64,000 bases of DNA. It comes from DATEAV01 sp964575425. GTDB lineage: Bacteria > Chloroflexota > Anaerolineae > Anaerolineales > E44-bin32. Numbering within the stretch: position 1 is the stretch's first letter; each line of letters begins with the position of its first letter. The notes beneath the pieces are model-generated. The model did not search any database and was not told where the DNA came from. It worked only from the letters and a program-made list of their open reading frames with translations. Below, piece after piece: positions 1-8,424 of this stretch. A program made the translations under genes and the position numbers. Location: positions 1-64,000 of the forward strand of contig CAZNRD010000010.1 of NCBI GenBank assembly GCA_964575425.1. The letters are read 5' to 3'.

Positions 1-460
1 CAGCTCAGGTGAGCCTACCCCCTATCCCTTTGCTCGGCAATTCCCTGACACATCCTGAAGGCCAGTTGACAGGTGGCTCCAGGCTCGGATTGTGATATAA
101 ATGTAGTTGCGGCCGAAGGGTCGCAGCCTTTCGACGGTAGGGTGATGGACGACGGCCCGAGTGATAAACCTGGTGCGGCACGCGTGATCGCGTGCCCACC
201 CTCCGGCTCCGGCGCAGTGGCACCCCGATCGTAGCCTCCGTGGGCGGCTGGACGACCGGTCGGGATGCACCTGGCGGCGCAGGACGGCATCCGAAGACGA
301 CCGGTTAGGGAGCGCCAGCCGCTGCGGTTCTTCTCGCGGAAAGCCTCCCCAACAGTGTGCGTTTCCGGATTGGCTCAGCAGGGCCAGAGGAGCGCTTGCC
401 GCGTCTCCGATCGCCGCACCCAATCGTCGCTTGAACCCCTAAGCGCGGGAGGTGATGGCC
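1..460. other. Non-coding stretch upstream of corA
   Basis: No convincing gene is visible in this left edge; the open frames here are short and Arg/Pro/Ser-rich with no family resemblance. It holds a possible extended -10 promoter (93-101) and a perfect 8-bp stem with a TGAT loop at 177-196. If that promoter drives corA, the leader is about 350 nt. I looked for an M-box or other magnesium-sensing leader and could not recognise one. Confidence 0.5.
93..101 (+). promoter_or_regulatory. Possible extended -10 promoter upstream of corA
   Basis: TGATATAAA fits an extended -10 element (TGn plus TATAAA). A perfect TTGACA lies at 66-71, but the 24-base gap is too long for a normal -35/-10 pair. The assignment is therefore weak. 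Confidence 0.3.
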
Positions 461-1393
461 ATGATCACCATCCTCAAGACGACCGATCAGGGACTGCGGG
501 AGATCGAAGGGCTTGCAGATGGCTCCTGGGTGAACGTGGTTGATCCCGGAGCAGGCGAGATCGACCAGCTGGCCGAGCGGTTGGCCATCCCCCCGGACTT
601 CCTCACCTACCCTCTGGACCTCGACGAACAGGCGCGCGTCGAACGCGAAGACGGCGCGCTGCTCATCATCGTGCGCGTGCCCGAGTACATGGGCGAAGGC
701 GTCGATCTTCCTTACGGCACCCTGCCCCTCGGCGTCATCCTGACCGATCACACGATCGTCACCATCAGCCGGCAGCGCTGCGCGCTGGTGGAGGACCTGG
801 CGGCTGGTCGTCTGCGTGGCCTGAGCACCACCAAGCGCAACCGCTTTGTGCTGCAGCTCTTTCTGCTGACGGCCAAGCGATACCTGCAGCACCTGAAAGA
901 AATCAACAAGAAGGTGGACTACCTGGAAGACCACCTGCAGATGTCGCTGCGTAACCGCGAGGTGCTTGACCTGCTCAAGTACCAGAAAAGCCTCACCTAT
1001 TTCACGACCGCGCTGAAGGGCAACGAGCTGATGATGGCGCGGCTCGAGCGCGGCCATCTGTTCCACATGTACCCCGAGGATGAGGAGCTGCTCGACGATG
1101 TCCAGACGGAGATCGGGCAGGCGATCGAGATGACGAGCATCTACAGCGGCATCCTCAGCCAGATGATGGATGCCTTCGCCTCGATCATCTCCAACAACCT
1201 CAACGTGGTGATGAAGTTCCTGGCTTCGGTGACGATCGTCCTGGCGCTGCCGACGATGGTGGCCAGCATCTACGGCATGAACATCACCCTGCCCCTGGCC
1301 GACCACCCATACGCCTTTGGGATCACCATGGCAACCTCTGCCCTGATCTGCCTGGTGGTCGTGGTCATCTTCGCCAGGAAGGATTGGTTGTGA
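461..1393 (+). CDS. corA: CorA family divalent cation (Mg2+) transporter
   Basis: CorA-type channel of the cytoplasmic membrane that imports magnesium (and often cobalt or nickel) down its electrochemical gradient. The protein is 310 residues from this start, normal for the family. A long soluble N-terminal region rich in charged helices is followed by two C-terminal membrane segments. The signature YGMN selectivity motif sits near residue 271, at the end of the first segment, and the protein ends in a basic tail. The ATG at 461 is preferred because GGAGGT at 448-453 is correctly spaced from it; the ATG at 455 and GTG at 452 are too close. It reads alone, with a separate promoter for the next gene. 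Confidence 0.93.
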   Translation: MITILKTTDQGLREIEGLADGSWVNVVDPGAGEIDQLAERLAIPPDFLTYPLDLDEQARVEREDGALLIIVRVPEYMGEGVDLPYGTLPLGVILTDHTIVTISRQRCALVEDLAAGRLRGLSTTKRNRFVLQLFLLTAKRYLQHLKEINKKVDYLEDHLQMSLRNREVLDLLKYQKSLTYFTTALKGNELMMARLERGHLFHMYPEDEELLDDVQTEIGQAIEMTSIYSGILSQMMDAFASIISNNLNVVMKFLASVTIVLALPTMVASIYGMNITLPLADHPYAFGITMATSALICLVVVVIFARKDWL

Positions 1394-1412
1394 GTGGCGA
1401 TGCGGCCTTGGA

Positions 1413-1441
1413 TTGGCAGGGCCGCCTGCAGCCGCTATAAT
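1413..1441 (+). promoter_or_regulatory. Sigma70-type promoter upstream of the PLD-family gene
   Basis: TTGGCA (1413-1418), a 17-base spacer and TATAAT (1436-1441) form a near-consensus promoter just after corA. The next supported start codon is at 1661, giving a leader of about 210 nt. I see no convincing small gene in that leader. Confidence 0.7.
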
Positions 1442-1660
1442 GGCCAGACATGGCGACGGCCTTGGTGTGGGCTCGGCCCGACGGGGAGCCGCACCGGCCT
1501 GCGGCTGACCCGGCCTCCGCCGCAGCGTCTTCTCTTCCACGATGGCAGTCACCACTGGCGTCTGCCGATGCTATTGGTCTGGCGACGGGGGAAGGAAGCG
1601 CGCCCGGATACAGGGGGTTGAGTTCTGCCACGAGGCGCGTGGGACGGTCTGAGAGACAGG

Positions 1661-2737
1661 ATGCAGCGCCCGCCTCATCGGAACGCGACTGCCCTTGGGG
1701 CGTTGGCTTTGCTCGGTGCCATCGCCGTCCTGCTGGGGATCTTCTCACTGCTGCGAGGCGCGAGTGGTGGGACGTCTCCGACTCGCTCCCCGGGTGCCAT
1801 CGAGCTCTACCTGAGTACGCCATCGTCTTCGGGCGCGGGTCGGGGATATCGCGGTGGCCCGGATGAGGCGCTGGCGCAGGCCATTCGCTCAGCCCAGACA
1901 TCGATCGACCTTGCCGCCTACAGCTTCAATCTGTGGAGCATCCGCGACGCACTGCTCGCCGCCCACGACCGGGGTGTGACGGTGCGGATGGTCATCGAGA
2001 GTGACAACATCCTCGCGCCCGAGATCGATGATCTCTTGCAGGTTGGCATTCCAGTGATCGGTGATCGGCGGGAGCCTCTGATGCACCACAAGTTTGTCGT
2101 CCTGGATGGACAGGAGGTGTGGATCGGCTCGATGAACCTGACTGTGGGCAGCGCCTATGCGGACCACAACAACCTGCTCCGCCTGCGGTCGGCCGAAGTG
2201 GCGGCGGATTTCGGGCGCGAGTTCGAGGAGATGTTCGTCGAGGACCGCTTCGGCCCGCTTTCGCTGGCAGACACGCCCCACCCGGAGATCGTGCTCGATG
2301 GCCGCAGGGTGCAGGTGCTTTTCTCACCCGATGATGGCGTGGCGCAGGCAATCACGGAGTGTCTACGCAATGCCCGGAGCCGTATTGACCTCATGGCCTA
2401 CGCATTCACCTCCGACGACATTGCCGCGGCCTTGCTTGTTGCGGCAGACCAGGGAGTGGCGGTGCGAGTGCTGGTGGATGAGAGACAGGCCGAGGCGGCG
2501 GGATCAGAGCAAGTTCGGCTGCGGCAGGCCGGGCTGGATGCGCGGGTCTATCGGGGCGCCGGACTTCTCCACCACAAGGTCATCATCCTGGATGAAACGG
2601 TTGTCATCACCGGTTCCTACAATTTCACGCGCAGCGCCGAGGAGTACAATGACGAGGCGGTGGTCATCCTGCACGACTCCGACCTGGCGCAGTGGTATTC
2701 GGCGGAGTTCGAGCGGCTCTACCGCGCGGCAGAGTGA
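1661..2737 (+). CDS. Membrane-anchored phospholipase D-family protein with two HKD motifs
   Basis: Phospholipase D superfamily protein of 358 residues. A hydrophobic N-terminal segment (about residues 10-30) suggests a membrane anchor or signal peptide, followed by a Ser/Pro-rich linker and two PLDc domains. Both catalytic HxK(x4)D motifs are intact: HHKFVVLD near residue 141, followed by GSMN, and HHKVIILD near 303, followed by GSYN. Two HKD motifs in one chain form one complete active site. The superfamily includes phospholipases, cardiolipin synthases and Nuc-type endonucleases, and the sequence alone does not say which. The N-terminal anchor points to action outside the cytoplasm. It is followed after 32 bp by the HerA-like gene. 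Confidence 0.88.
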   Translation: MQRPPHRNATALGALALLGAIAVLLGIFSLLRGASGGTSPTRSPGAIELYLSTPSSSGAGRGYRGGPDEALAQAIRSAQTSIDLAAYSFNLWSIRDALLAAHDRGVTVRMVIESDNILAPEIDDLLQVGIPVIGDRREPLMHHKFVVLDGQEVWIGSMNLTVGSAYADHNNLLRLRSAEVAADFGREFEEMFVEDRFGPLSLADTPHPEIVLDGRRVQVLFSPDDGVAQAITECLRNARSRIDLMAYAFTSDDIAAALLVAADQGVAVRVLVDERQAEAAGSEQVRLRQAGLDARVYRGAGLLHHKVIILDETVVITGSYNFTRSAEEYNDEAVVILHDSDLAQWYSAEFERLYRAAE

Positions 2738-2769
2738 GCGCGGGCGAGAGCGATCAAGGAGAGCGGGCG

Positions 2770-5202
2770 ATGGAGGATTTCGAGAAACTCGGTGTGTTCT
2801 ACCTGGGTCGGCCGTATTCGCTGAAGGAGGGCAAAGCACGCGAGGGACTGCTGCTCTATGACTCGCGCGATCTCCTCACTCACGCCGTCTGCATCGGCAT
2901 GACGGGCAGCGGGAAGACCGGGCTGTGCATCACCCTGCTGGAAGAGGCGGCCCTCGATGGCATCCCCGCCATTATCATCGATCCCAAGGGCGACCTACCG
3001 AATCTGCTCTTGACTTTCCCGAACCTTCGGCCCGAGGACTTCCGTCCCTGGATCAACGAAGAGGACGCACGTCGCAAGGGCGTGACTCCCGAGGTTTTTG
3101 CCCAGCAGCAGGCCGAGTTGTGGAGCAAGGGCTTGGCCGACTGGAGACAGAGCGGTGAGCGGATTCAGAGGCTCAGGGAGTCAGCCGAGTTTGTCGTCTA
3201 CACGCCCGGGAGCAGCGCGGGCATCCCGGTCTCGATCCTGCGCTCCTTCGCCGCTCCCGAGCCCACGCTGCGCGAAGATGCGGAACTGCTGCAGGAGCGC
3301 GTGTCGTCCACGGTCGCTGGCCTGCTCGGCCTGGTGGGCATCCAGGCCGACCCGATCCAGAGCCGCGAACACATCTTGCTCTCGACCCTGCTCGCTCAGG
3401 CCTGGCGCCAGGGACAGGACCTGGACCTGGCGGCGCTGATCCAGCAGGTCCAGAACCCGCCGGTGGCCAAGGTCGGCGTGCTTGATCTCGAGAGCTTCTA
3501 TCCCTCCAAGGACCGCTTTGGCCTGGTGATGGCCCTGAACAACCTGCTCGCTGCCCCGGGTTTCAGTGTGTGGCTTGAGGGGGAACCGCTAGACATAGGG
3601 GCCATGCTCTATACATCGACGGGAAAGCCGCGGCACTGCATCCTCTCCATCGCTCATCTCAGCGATCCGGAGCGGATGTTCTTCGTGTCGCTGCTGCTCA
3701 CACAGGTGCTGGGTTGGATGCGGCTGCAGCCCGGCACCAACAGCCTGCGCGCCATTCTCTACATGGACGAGGTCTTCGGCTATTTGCCGCCGGTGGCCAA
3801 CCCGCCGTCCAAGCCGCCGCTGCTCTCGCTGCTCAAGCAAGCGCGCGCCTTCGGCCTCGGCCTCGTCCTGGCGACGCAGAATCCGGTGGACCTGGACTAC
3901 AAGGCCCTTTCCAACGCGGGCACGTGGTTCATCGGGCGGCTGCAGACCGAGCGCGACAAGGCCCGGCTGTTGGAGGGGCTGGAAGGGGCCGCCGCTTCCG
4001 CCGCCGGGGGCTTCGACCGCGGCCGCATGGAACAGACCATGGCGGCCCTGGGGAACCGCATCTTTCTGATGCACAACGTGCACGAAGATGCCCCCGAGGT
4101 CTTTCAGACGCGCTGGGCCATGTCGTACCTGCGCGGGCCGATGACGCGAGAACAGATCAAGGTTCTCATGGGGTCGCAACGTCCTGCAGCGTCGGTGCCC
4201 GCGCGCAGGACCGTTGTGGCAGCAGCCGTCGGAGAGTTGAGCACCACAGTGCCCGCGCTGCCTGCGGAGGTGCCGCAGGTCTTCCTGCCGCGGCGGGTCG
4301 CTGGCGGGGAGGGCACTGCGCTGCTCTATCGCCCGATGGTGCTGGGCATGGCAAGCGTGCACTACAGTGACGCGAAGCGCAAAGTCGAACACACTGAGGA
4401 GGTCGCCCACCTGACGTCGGTGAGCGATGGCCCGATCGTGCTGGACTGGGAGGCTTCGCAGTCGGTAACCCTCAGCACGAAGGACCTGGGGCGCGCTCTT
4501 GAGGCCGGCGCGTTCTTCGCCAAACTCCCGGCAGCGGCGGCGCAGCCTAAGAACTACGCGTCCTGGAGCACCGCCTTCTCCACCTGGCTGACGCGTGCGC
4601 GCTCTCTCGAACTGTACCGCAGCCCGTCAACCGGAGAGCTTTCGCAGCCTGGCGAGACGGAACGGGACTTCCGCGTGCGGCTGGGAATGCTGGCGCGCGA
4701 GCGGCGCGATGCTGCGGTCGAGAAGCTGCGAACGAAGTACGCCGCCAGGATCAACACCCTCCAGGAGCGCCTGCGAAGGGCACAGCAGGCAGTGGAGAGG
4801 GAGGCAGAACAGGCGCGCCAGATGAAGATGCAGACGGCTATCTCTCTTGGCAGCACGCTGCTGGGCGCCGTTGTTGGCAGGCGCGCGATCAGCGCCGGCA
4901 CCCTGGGTCGGGCCACCACCGCGGCGCGCGGCGTCAGCCGCTCGCTCAAGGAGCAGCAGGACATCGGACGTGCCAAAGAGTCGGTCGAGGCCCTCGAGGA
5001 ACAACTGAAAGCGCTGGAGGCTGAGTTCGAGGCGGAGGTCGCCGGCCTCGAGCAGCGCATTGATCCTCAGAGCGAGGCCATTGAGACTCTGGTGGTGAGG
5101 CCCAAGAAAGCTGACATCGTGGTGAAGCTCGTGACGCTGGCCTGGGTTCCCCACTGGCGGACGGGGGAGGGTGCACAGGCGGCCGAATCTCCCGCTCTCT
5201 GA
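2770..5202 (+). CDS. HerA/FtsK-like P-loop ATPase with C-terminal coiled coil
   Basis: Large P-loop ATPase of 810 residues in the HerA/VirB4-like group. Walker A is GMTGSGKT (residues 43-50), followed by IIDPKGDLPN. A Walker B-like hydrophobic strand ends in MDEVFGY, and ATQNPVDLDYKAL is the typical region coupling ATP hydrolysis to motion. The C-terminal third is rich in Glu, Arg and Gln and predicts two coiled coils, separated by a small-residue hydrophobic stretch. ATG at 2770 is chosen because AAGGAGAG precedes it; an earlier GTG would overlap the PLD gene. Members move DNA or act as predicted defence or secretion ATPases. The specific role here is unknown. galT follows after 7 bp. Confidence 0.8.
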   Translation: MEDFEKLGVFYLGRPYSLKEGKAREGLLLYDSRDLLTHAVCIGMTGSGKTGLCITLLEEAALDGIPAIIIDPKGDLPNLLLTFPNLRPEDFRPWINEEDARRKGVTPEVFAQQQAELWSKGLADWRQSGERIQRLRESAEFVVYTPGSSAGIPVSILRSFAAPEPTLREDAELLQERVSSTVAGLLGLVGIQADPIQSREHILLSTLLAQAWRQGQDLDLAALIQQVQNPPVAKVGVLDLESFYPSKDRFGLVMALNNLLAAPGFSVWLEGEPLDIGAMLYTSTGKPRHCILSIAHLSDPERMFFVSLLLTQVLGWMRLQPGTNSLRAILYMDEVFGYLPPVANPPSKPPLLSLLKQARAFGLGLVLATQNPVDLDYKALSNAGTWFIGRLQTERDKARLLEGLEGAAASAAGGFDRGRMEQTMAALGNRIFLMHNVHEDAPEVFQTRWAMSYLRGPMTREQIKVLMGSQRPAASVPARRTVVAAAVGELSTTVPALPAEVPQVFLPRRVAGGEGTALLYRPMVLGMASVHYSDAKRKVEHTEEVAHLTSVSDGPIVLDWEASQSVTLSTKDLGRALEAGAFFAKLPAAAAQPKNYASWSTAFSTWLTRARSLELYRSPSTGELSQPGETERDFRVRLGMLARERRDAAVEKLRTKYAARINTLQERLRRAQQAVEREAEQARQMKMQTAISLGSTLLGAVVGRRAISAGTLGRATTAARGVSRSLKEQQDIGRAKESVEALEEQLKALEAEFEAEVAGLEQRIDPQSEAIETLVVRPKKADIVVKLVTLAWVPHWRTGEGAQAAESPAL

Positions 5203-5209
5203 GGCAACC

Positions 5210-6283
5210 ATGGATTTCAATGCACAGACCGACCCACATCGCCGCCTGAACCTGCTCAGCGGTGAATGGGTGCTGCTCTCGCCGCAGCGCGTCGAGCGGC
5301 CGTGGCAAGGACAGGTCGAGGCCGTTGACAACCGTCCCCGGCCGGCCTACGACCCCGATTGCTACCTGTGCCCGGGTAACGCGCGCGCCCATGGTCAGGT
5401 CAACCCGCGCTACACCGGTCCCTTTGTCTTCACCAACGACTTTCCCGCACTCCTTCCTGAGCTGCCCTCAGAGCGCGGCGAGGACGGGGCAGCGGAGACG
5501 CGGCCGCCCTCGCCGCTGCTTCGCAGCGAGCCGGAGGTGGGGACGTGCCGCGTGGTGTGCTTCTCGCCGCGCCACGATCTGAGCCTGGCCGAGATGGAGG
5601 AGCCGGAGATCGAGGCCGTCGTCGACGTGTGGGCGGAGCAGACGGCGGATCTCGGAGCGCACTACCGCTGGGTGCAGGTGTTCGAGAACAAAGGGGAGAT
5701 GATGGGCTGCTCGAACCCTCATCCCCACGGACAGATCTGGGCCGGCACGGCGCTGCCAAATGAGGCCGCCAAAGAAGAGGCGCAGCAAGAAGGCTACTTC
5801 CAGGCCCACGATCGCCCTCTGCTGCTCGATTATGCAGCCCTGGAAATCGGCCAGGGAGAGCGCCTCGTCGTCCAGGATGAGCACTGGCTTGTTGTGGTGC
5901 CCTTCTGGGCTGTGTGGCCCTATGAAACCCTGCTCCTGCCGCGGCGGCACGTCCTTCGGCTGCCCGATCTGAATGCCCCTGAGCGGAGGGCACTGGCTGG
6001 AATCCTCAAGCGATTGCTCACCCGCTACGACAATCTGTTTCAGACCTCCTTCCCGTACTCGATGGGATGGCACGGAGCGCCCACGGACTACGGACGCTAT
6101 CCCGGCTGGCAGCTGCATGCCCACTTCTACCCTCCGCTCCTGCGGTCAGCGAGCGTGCGCAAGTTCATGGTGGGCTACGAGATGCTCGCCGAACCGCAGC
6201 GCGACCTGACGCCGGAGGAGGCAGCGGCCCGGCTGCGTCAGTTGCCCGATGATCACTTCCGGATCTCCGGGTCTACCGCATGA
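5210..6283 (+). CDS. galT: Galactose-1-phosphate uridylyltransferase
   Basis: Leloir pathway enzyme that exchanges UMP between UDP-glucose and galactose-1-phosphate, giving UDP-galactose and glucose-1-phosphate. The HIT-superfamily active-site motif NPHPHGQIW is near residue 169, with the second His as the expected nucleophile. A CYLCPGN pair (C51, C54) fits the metal-binding site of the family, and a second half-domain with WHGAP and HAHFYPP follows. The 357-residue length is normal. The ATG at 5210 gives the standard N-terminus; a GTG at 5171 would overlap the preceding gene. It overlaps galK by 4 bp, so the pair is translationally coupled. No galE is seen in the window. Confidence 0.95.
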   Translation: MDFNAQTDPHRRLNLLSGEWVLLSPQRVERPWQGQVEAVDNRPRPAYDPDCYLCPGNARAHGQVNPRYTGPFVFTNDFPALLPELPSERGEDGAAETRPPSPLLRSEPEVGTCRVVCFSPRHDLSLAEMEEPEIEAVVDVWAEQTADLGAHYRWVQVFENKGEMMGCSNPHPHGQIWAGTALPNEAAKEEAQQEGYFQAHDRPLLLDYAALEIGQGERLVVQDEHWLVVVPFWAVWPYETLLLPRRHVLRLPDLNAPERRALAGILKRLLTRYDNLFQTSFPYSMGWHGAPTDYGRYPGWQLHAHFYPPLLRSASVRKFMVGYEMLAEPQRDLTPEEAAARLRQLPDDHFRISGSTA

Positions 6284-7434
6284 GGCCGGTCGGCGAAATG
6301 GATAGCCAGGAACGCGTCACGCAGACCTTTCGCAAGAACTTCGGTGGCGAGGCGGCGCTGGTGGCGCGCGCGCCGGGTCGTGTCAACCTTATCGGCGAGC
6401 ACACCGACTACAATGAGGGTTTTGTCCTGCCGATCGCCATCGAGCGGGCAACCTGGATCGCTGCCCGTCCGCGCGCCGACCGCCGCGTCCGTGTATGTTC
6501 GCTCGAGTTCTCCGAGACGGCCGAGTTTGACCTCGATGACCTGCACCGCGGGCCACAAGCGTGGGCGGAGTACGTCAAGGGCGTCGCCTGGTCGCTGGAA
6601 GGCGAGGGGTTCGCCCTCTGCGGTTGGGAGGGGGTGCTGCTGGGAGAGGTCCCCATCGGGGCGGGGCTCTCGTCGTCGGCCTCGGTGGAAATGGCCGTGG
6701 CTCGCGTCTTTGCCGCCGTCTCCGCGCTCTCGTGGGATCCGGCATGGTTTGCGAGGCTGGCGCAGCGGGCAGAAAATGAGTGGGTGGGCGTCCGATGCGG
6801 CTTGATGGATCAACTGGCCTCGGCTCTGGGGCGCCAGGGACACGCGCTGCTGATCGACTGCCGAGTGCTCACGTGGCAGCCCGAGCCCCTGCCGCCGGGA
6901 ACGGTGGTGGCGATCCTCGATACGGGAACGCGGCGCGCCTTGCTGGACTCGGCTTACAACGAACGACGGGCTCAGTGCGAAAACGTTGCCCGACAACTGG
7001 GCCTGCGCGCGCTGCGAGATCTCTCGCTGGAGATGCTTGCGCAGTGCGCGGGTTCCCTCGAGCCCACCTTGCTGCGCCGGGCGCGGCACGTCGTCAGCGA
7101 GAACGCGCGAACGCTGGAAGCGGCGGAGGCCATGCGCCGCGGGGACGCCGCCCGCCTTGGGCAGCTTATGTTGGCCAGCCACATCAGTCTGCGGGATGAC
7201 TACGAGGTCTCCACGCCGGAACTCGATCTCATGGTGGACCTTGCCTGCCGCGAGGAGGGATGCTTCGGCGCGCGCCTCACAGGGGCAGGCTTCGGGGGCA
7301 GCGCCGTGGCCCTTGTGGAGGAGATGGCTGCCGAGGTGTTTGCCGCGCGCGTGGCAGACCATTACCGCGCTGCCACAGCCCGGGACAGCGCGGTCCTGGT
7401 CACCCGCGCCGCCGAGGGTGCTTCCGTCACTTGA
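6280..7434 (+). CDS. galK: Galactokinase
   Basis: GHMP-family kinase that phosphorylates alpha-D-galactose at C1, the first committed step of the Leloir pathway. Three family motifs are clear: GRVNLIGEHTDYNEG (residues 33-47), the phosphate-binding loop GAGLSSSASVEMA (near 127) and TGAGFGGSAVALV near the C-terminus. At 384 residues it is full length. The ATG overlaps the galT stop (ATGA), although an internal ATG at 6298 is also possible. With galT it converts galactose to UDP-galactose and glucose-1-phosphate, so galactose use or recycling is likely. Confidence 0.95.
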   Translation: MRPVGEMDSQERVTQTFRKNFGGEAALVARAPGRVNLIGEHTDYNEGFVLPIAIERATWIAARPRADRRVRVCSLEFSETAEFDLDDLHRGPQAWAEYVKGVAWSLEGEGFALCGWEGVLLGEVPIGAGLSSSASVEMAVARVFAAVSALSWDPAWFARLAQRAENEWVGVRCGLMDQLASALGRQGHALLIDCRVLTWQPEPLPPGTVVAILDTGTRRALLDSAYNERRAQCENVARQLGLRALRDLSLEMLAQCAGSLEPTLLRRARHVVSENARTLEAAEAMRRGDAARLGQLMLASHISLRDDYEVSTPELDLMVDLACREEGCFGARLTGAGFGGSAVALVEEMAAEVFAARVADHYRAATARDSAVLVTRAAEGASVT

Positions 7435-7755
7435 TCGTTAGTCCCAACCCCCATGTCAACGTGCCTCTGACATACCAGCGGCACTGCGCTGCGCTGTTGG
7501 CCTCCCGCGGTGCCGGTTTCCTCCTAGAGAATGCCATCTACCTGTGCTCCTGGGGCGGCCGACCTCCCGACGCGGAGAAGGGCCCTCGTCCGAGGCGCGA
7601 GGGGATGAGAACCGGTCAGCTTCCATACAACGGAAAAGCAAGCCCGCTTCAATGAGCTAACGTGAGACTGGTTGCACAAAGAAACCGCGACGAAAGCAGC
7701 GCGGCGGTGTTATTGGCGTTCAAGTGGGTCGTCCCTGCACAAGGAGGAGAATCCG
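7435..7755. other. Intergenic leader region before the ECF operon
   Basis: About 320 bases with no supported gene. I searched for TPP, cobalamin, FMN, preQ1 and similar riboswitch cores, which often precede ECF transporters, and recognised none. There are scattered short GC stems (for example CCTCG/CGAGG around 7590-7610) but no confident structure. A strong ribosome-binding site (AAGGAGGAGA, 7741-7750) closes the region. Confidence 0.5.
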
Positions 7756-8325
7756 ATGGAAAAGCAGACCCCGATGCTGGCTGAGCGCAAGCCCGTGCTC
7801 TCGGCGCGGCAGATCGGCGTGGCGGCAGCCTTCGGCGGCGCAGCCCTGGCGGTCGTCCTTGCCGGCCTCACCATTCCCATTCCGGGGACACCCGTGGTGA
7901 CCGACCCGCGGGAGATCTTCACGACCATTGGTGCCTCGCTGACCGGTCCCATCGGTGGGATCGTGATCGGGATCCTGGCCGGCATCGCCGAACCGGGCAT
8001 CCCCTTGGCCAGCCTGCTGGCGCACATTGTCGGCGGAATCTACAATGGCCTGGTGTACAAGAACCTGAGCTGGCGCTTTCGCCAGAACACCGGAGTTCGC
8101 CTCGCTCTGTGGGCTGCCCAGGTGGTTGGCTACTACGTCCTTGTGGTCGTGCCGCTGTTCGTCGTCGGGCTTGTGCTGTTCTACCCGGATCCAGAGTACG
8201 GAGGGTTCTTCGCCCTGCTGGCCGCGCTGGAAGCCGGTGCCATCCCTGAGACGATCTTCACCACGGTTGTCACGACGGCGATCATGGCCGCCCTGCCGGA
8301 GCGCTACCGCCGGCCGCTCTGGTAG
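7756..8325 (+). CDS. Putative ECF transporter substrate-specificity (S) component
   Basis: Integral membrane protein of 189 residues with about five or six hydrophobic segments. It is placed immediately before a fused ECF ATPase pair and an EcfT-like gene, so it is the expected substrate-binding S subunit. The hydrophilic start (residues 1-25) is followed by long helices rich in Gly and Ala, with GPIGGIVIGILAGIAEPGIP between them. I do not recognise the S-family or the vitamin or metal it binds. The ATG at 7756 is fixed by AAGGAGGAGA just upstream. A 16-bp hairpin separates it from the ATPase gene. Confidence 0.7.
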   Translation: MEKQTPMLAERKPVLSARQIGVAAAFGGAALAVVLAGLTIPIPGTPVVTDPREIFTTIGASLTGPIGGIVIGILAGIAEPGIPLASLLAHIVGGIYNGLVYKNLSWRFRQNTGVRLALWAAQVVGYYVLVVVPLFVVGLVLFYPDPEYGGFFALLAALEAGAIPETIFTTVVTTAIMAALPERYRRPLW

Positions 8326-8360
8326 CCCTGAGTTTGCTTCGTGCCGGAAGATGAAGAAGT

Positions 8361-8398
8361 CCTCGACCCGTAGCCCTGCAATGGGCTGCGGGTCGGGG
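8361..8398 (+). other. Intercistronic hairpin inside the ECF operon
   Basis: Inverted repeat with a 16-bp stem (two G-T wobbles, at 8363/8396 and 8371/8388) and a six-base loop at 8377-8382, between the S-component and ATPase genes. No T-run follows, so it is not a good intrinsic terminator. Such stems often protect the upstream message or lower downstream expression, which would set more S than A subunits. That role is inference. Confidence 0.6.
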
Positions 8399-8424
8399 GT
8401 GCACGGGTAGCTGCCTGCCCACCA

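Noticed and set aside
1..30. AGGTGAGCCTACC at the left edge resembling part of a magnesium M-box
   Set aside because: Too short and cut by the window edge; the remaining M-box helices are not seen before corA.
1661..5202. PLD-HerA antiphage defence island
   Set aside because: Not claimed as a feature: the PLD protein has an N-terminal membrane anchor, the genes run into galT-galK, and no other defence gene is near.
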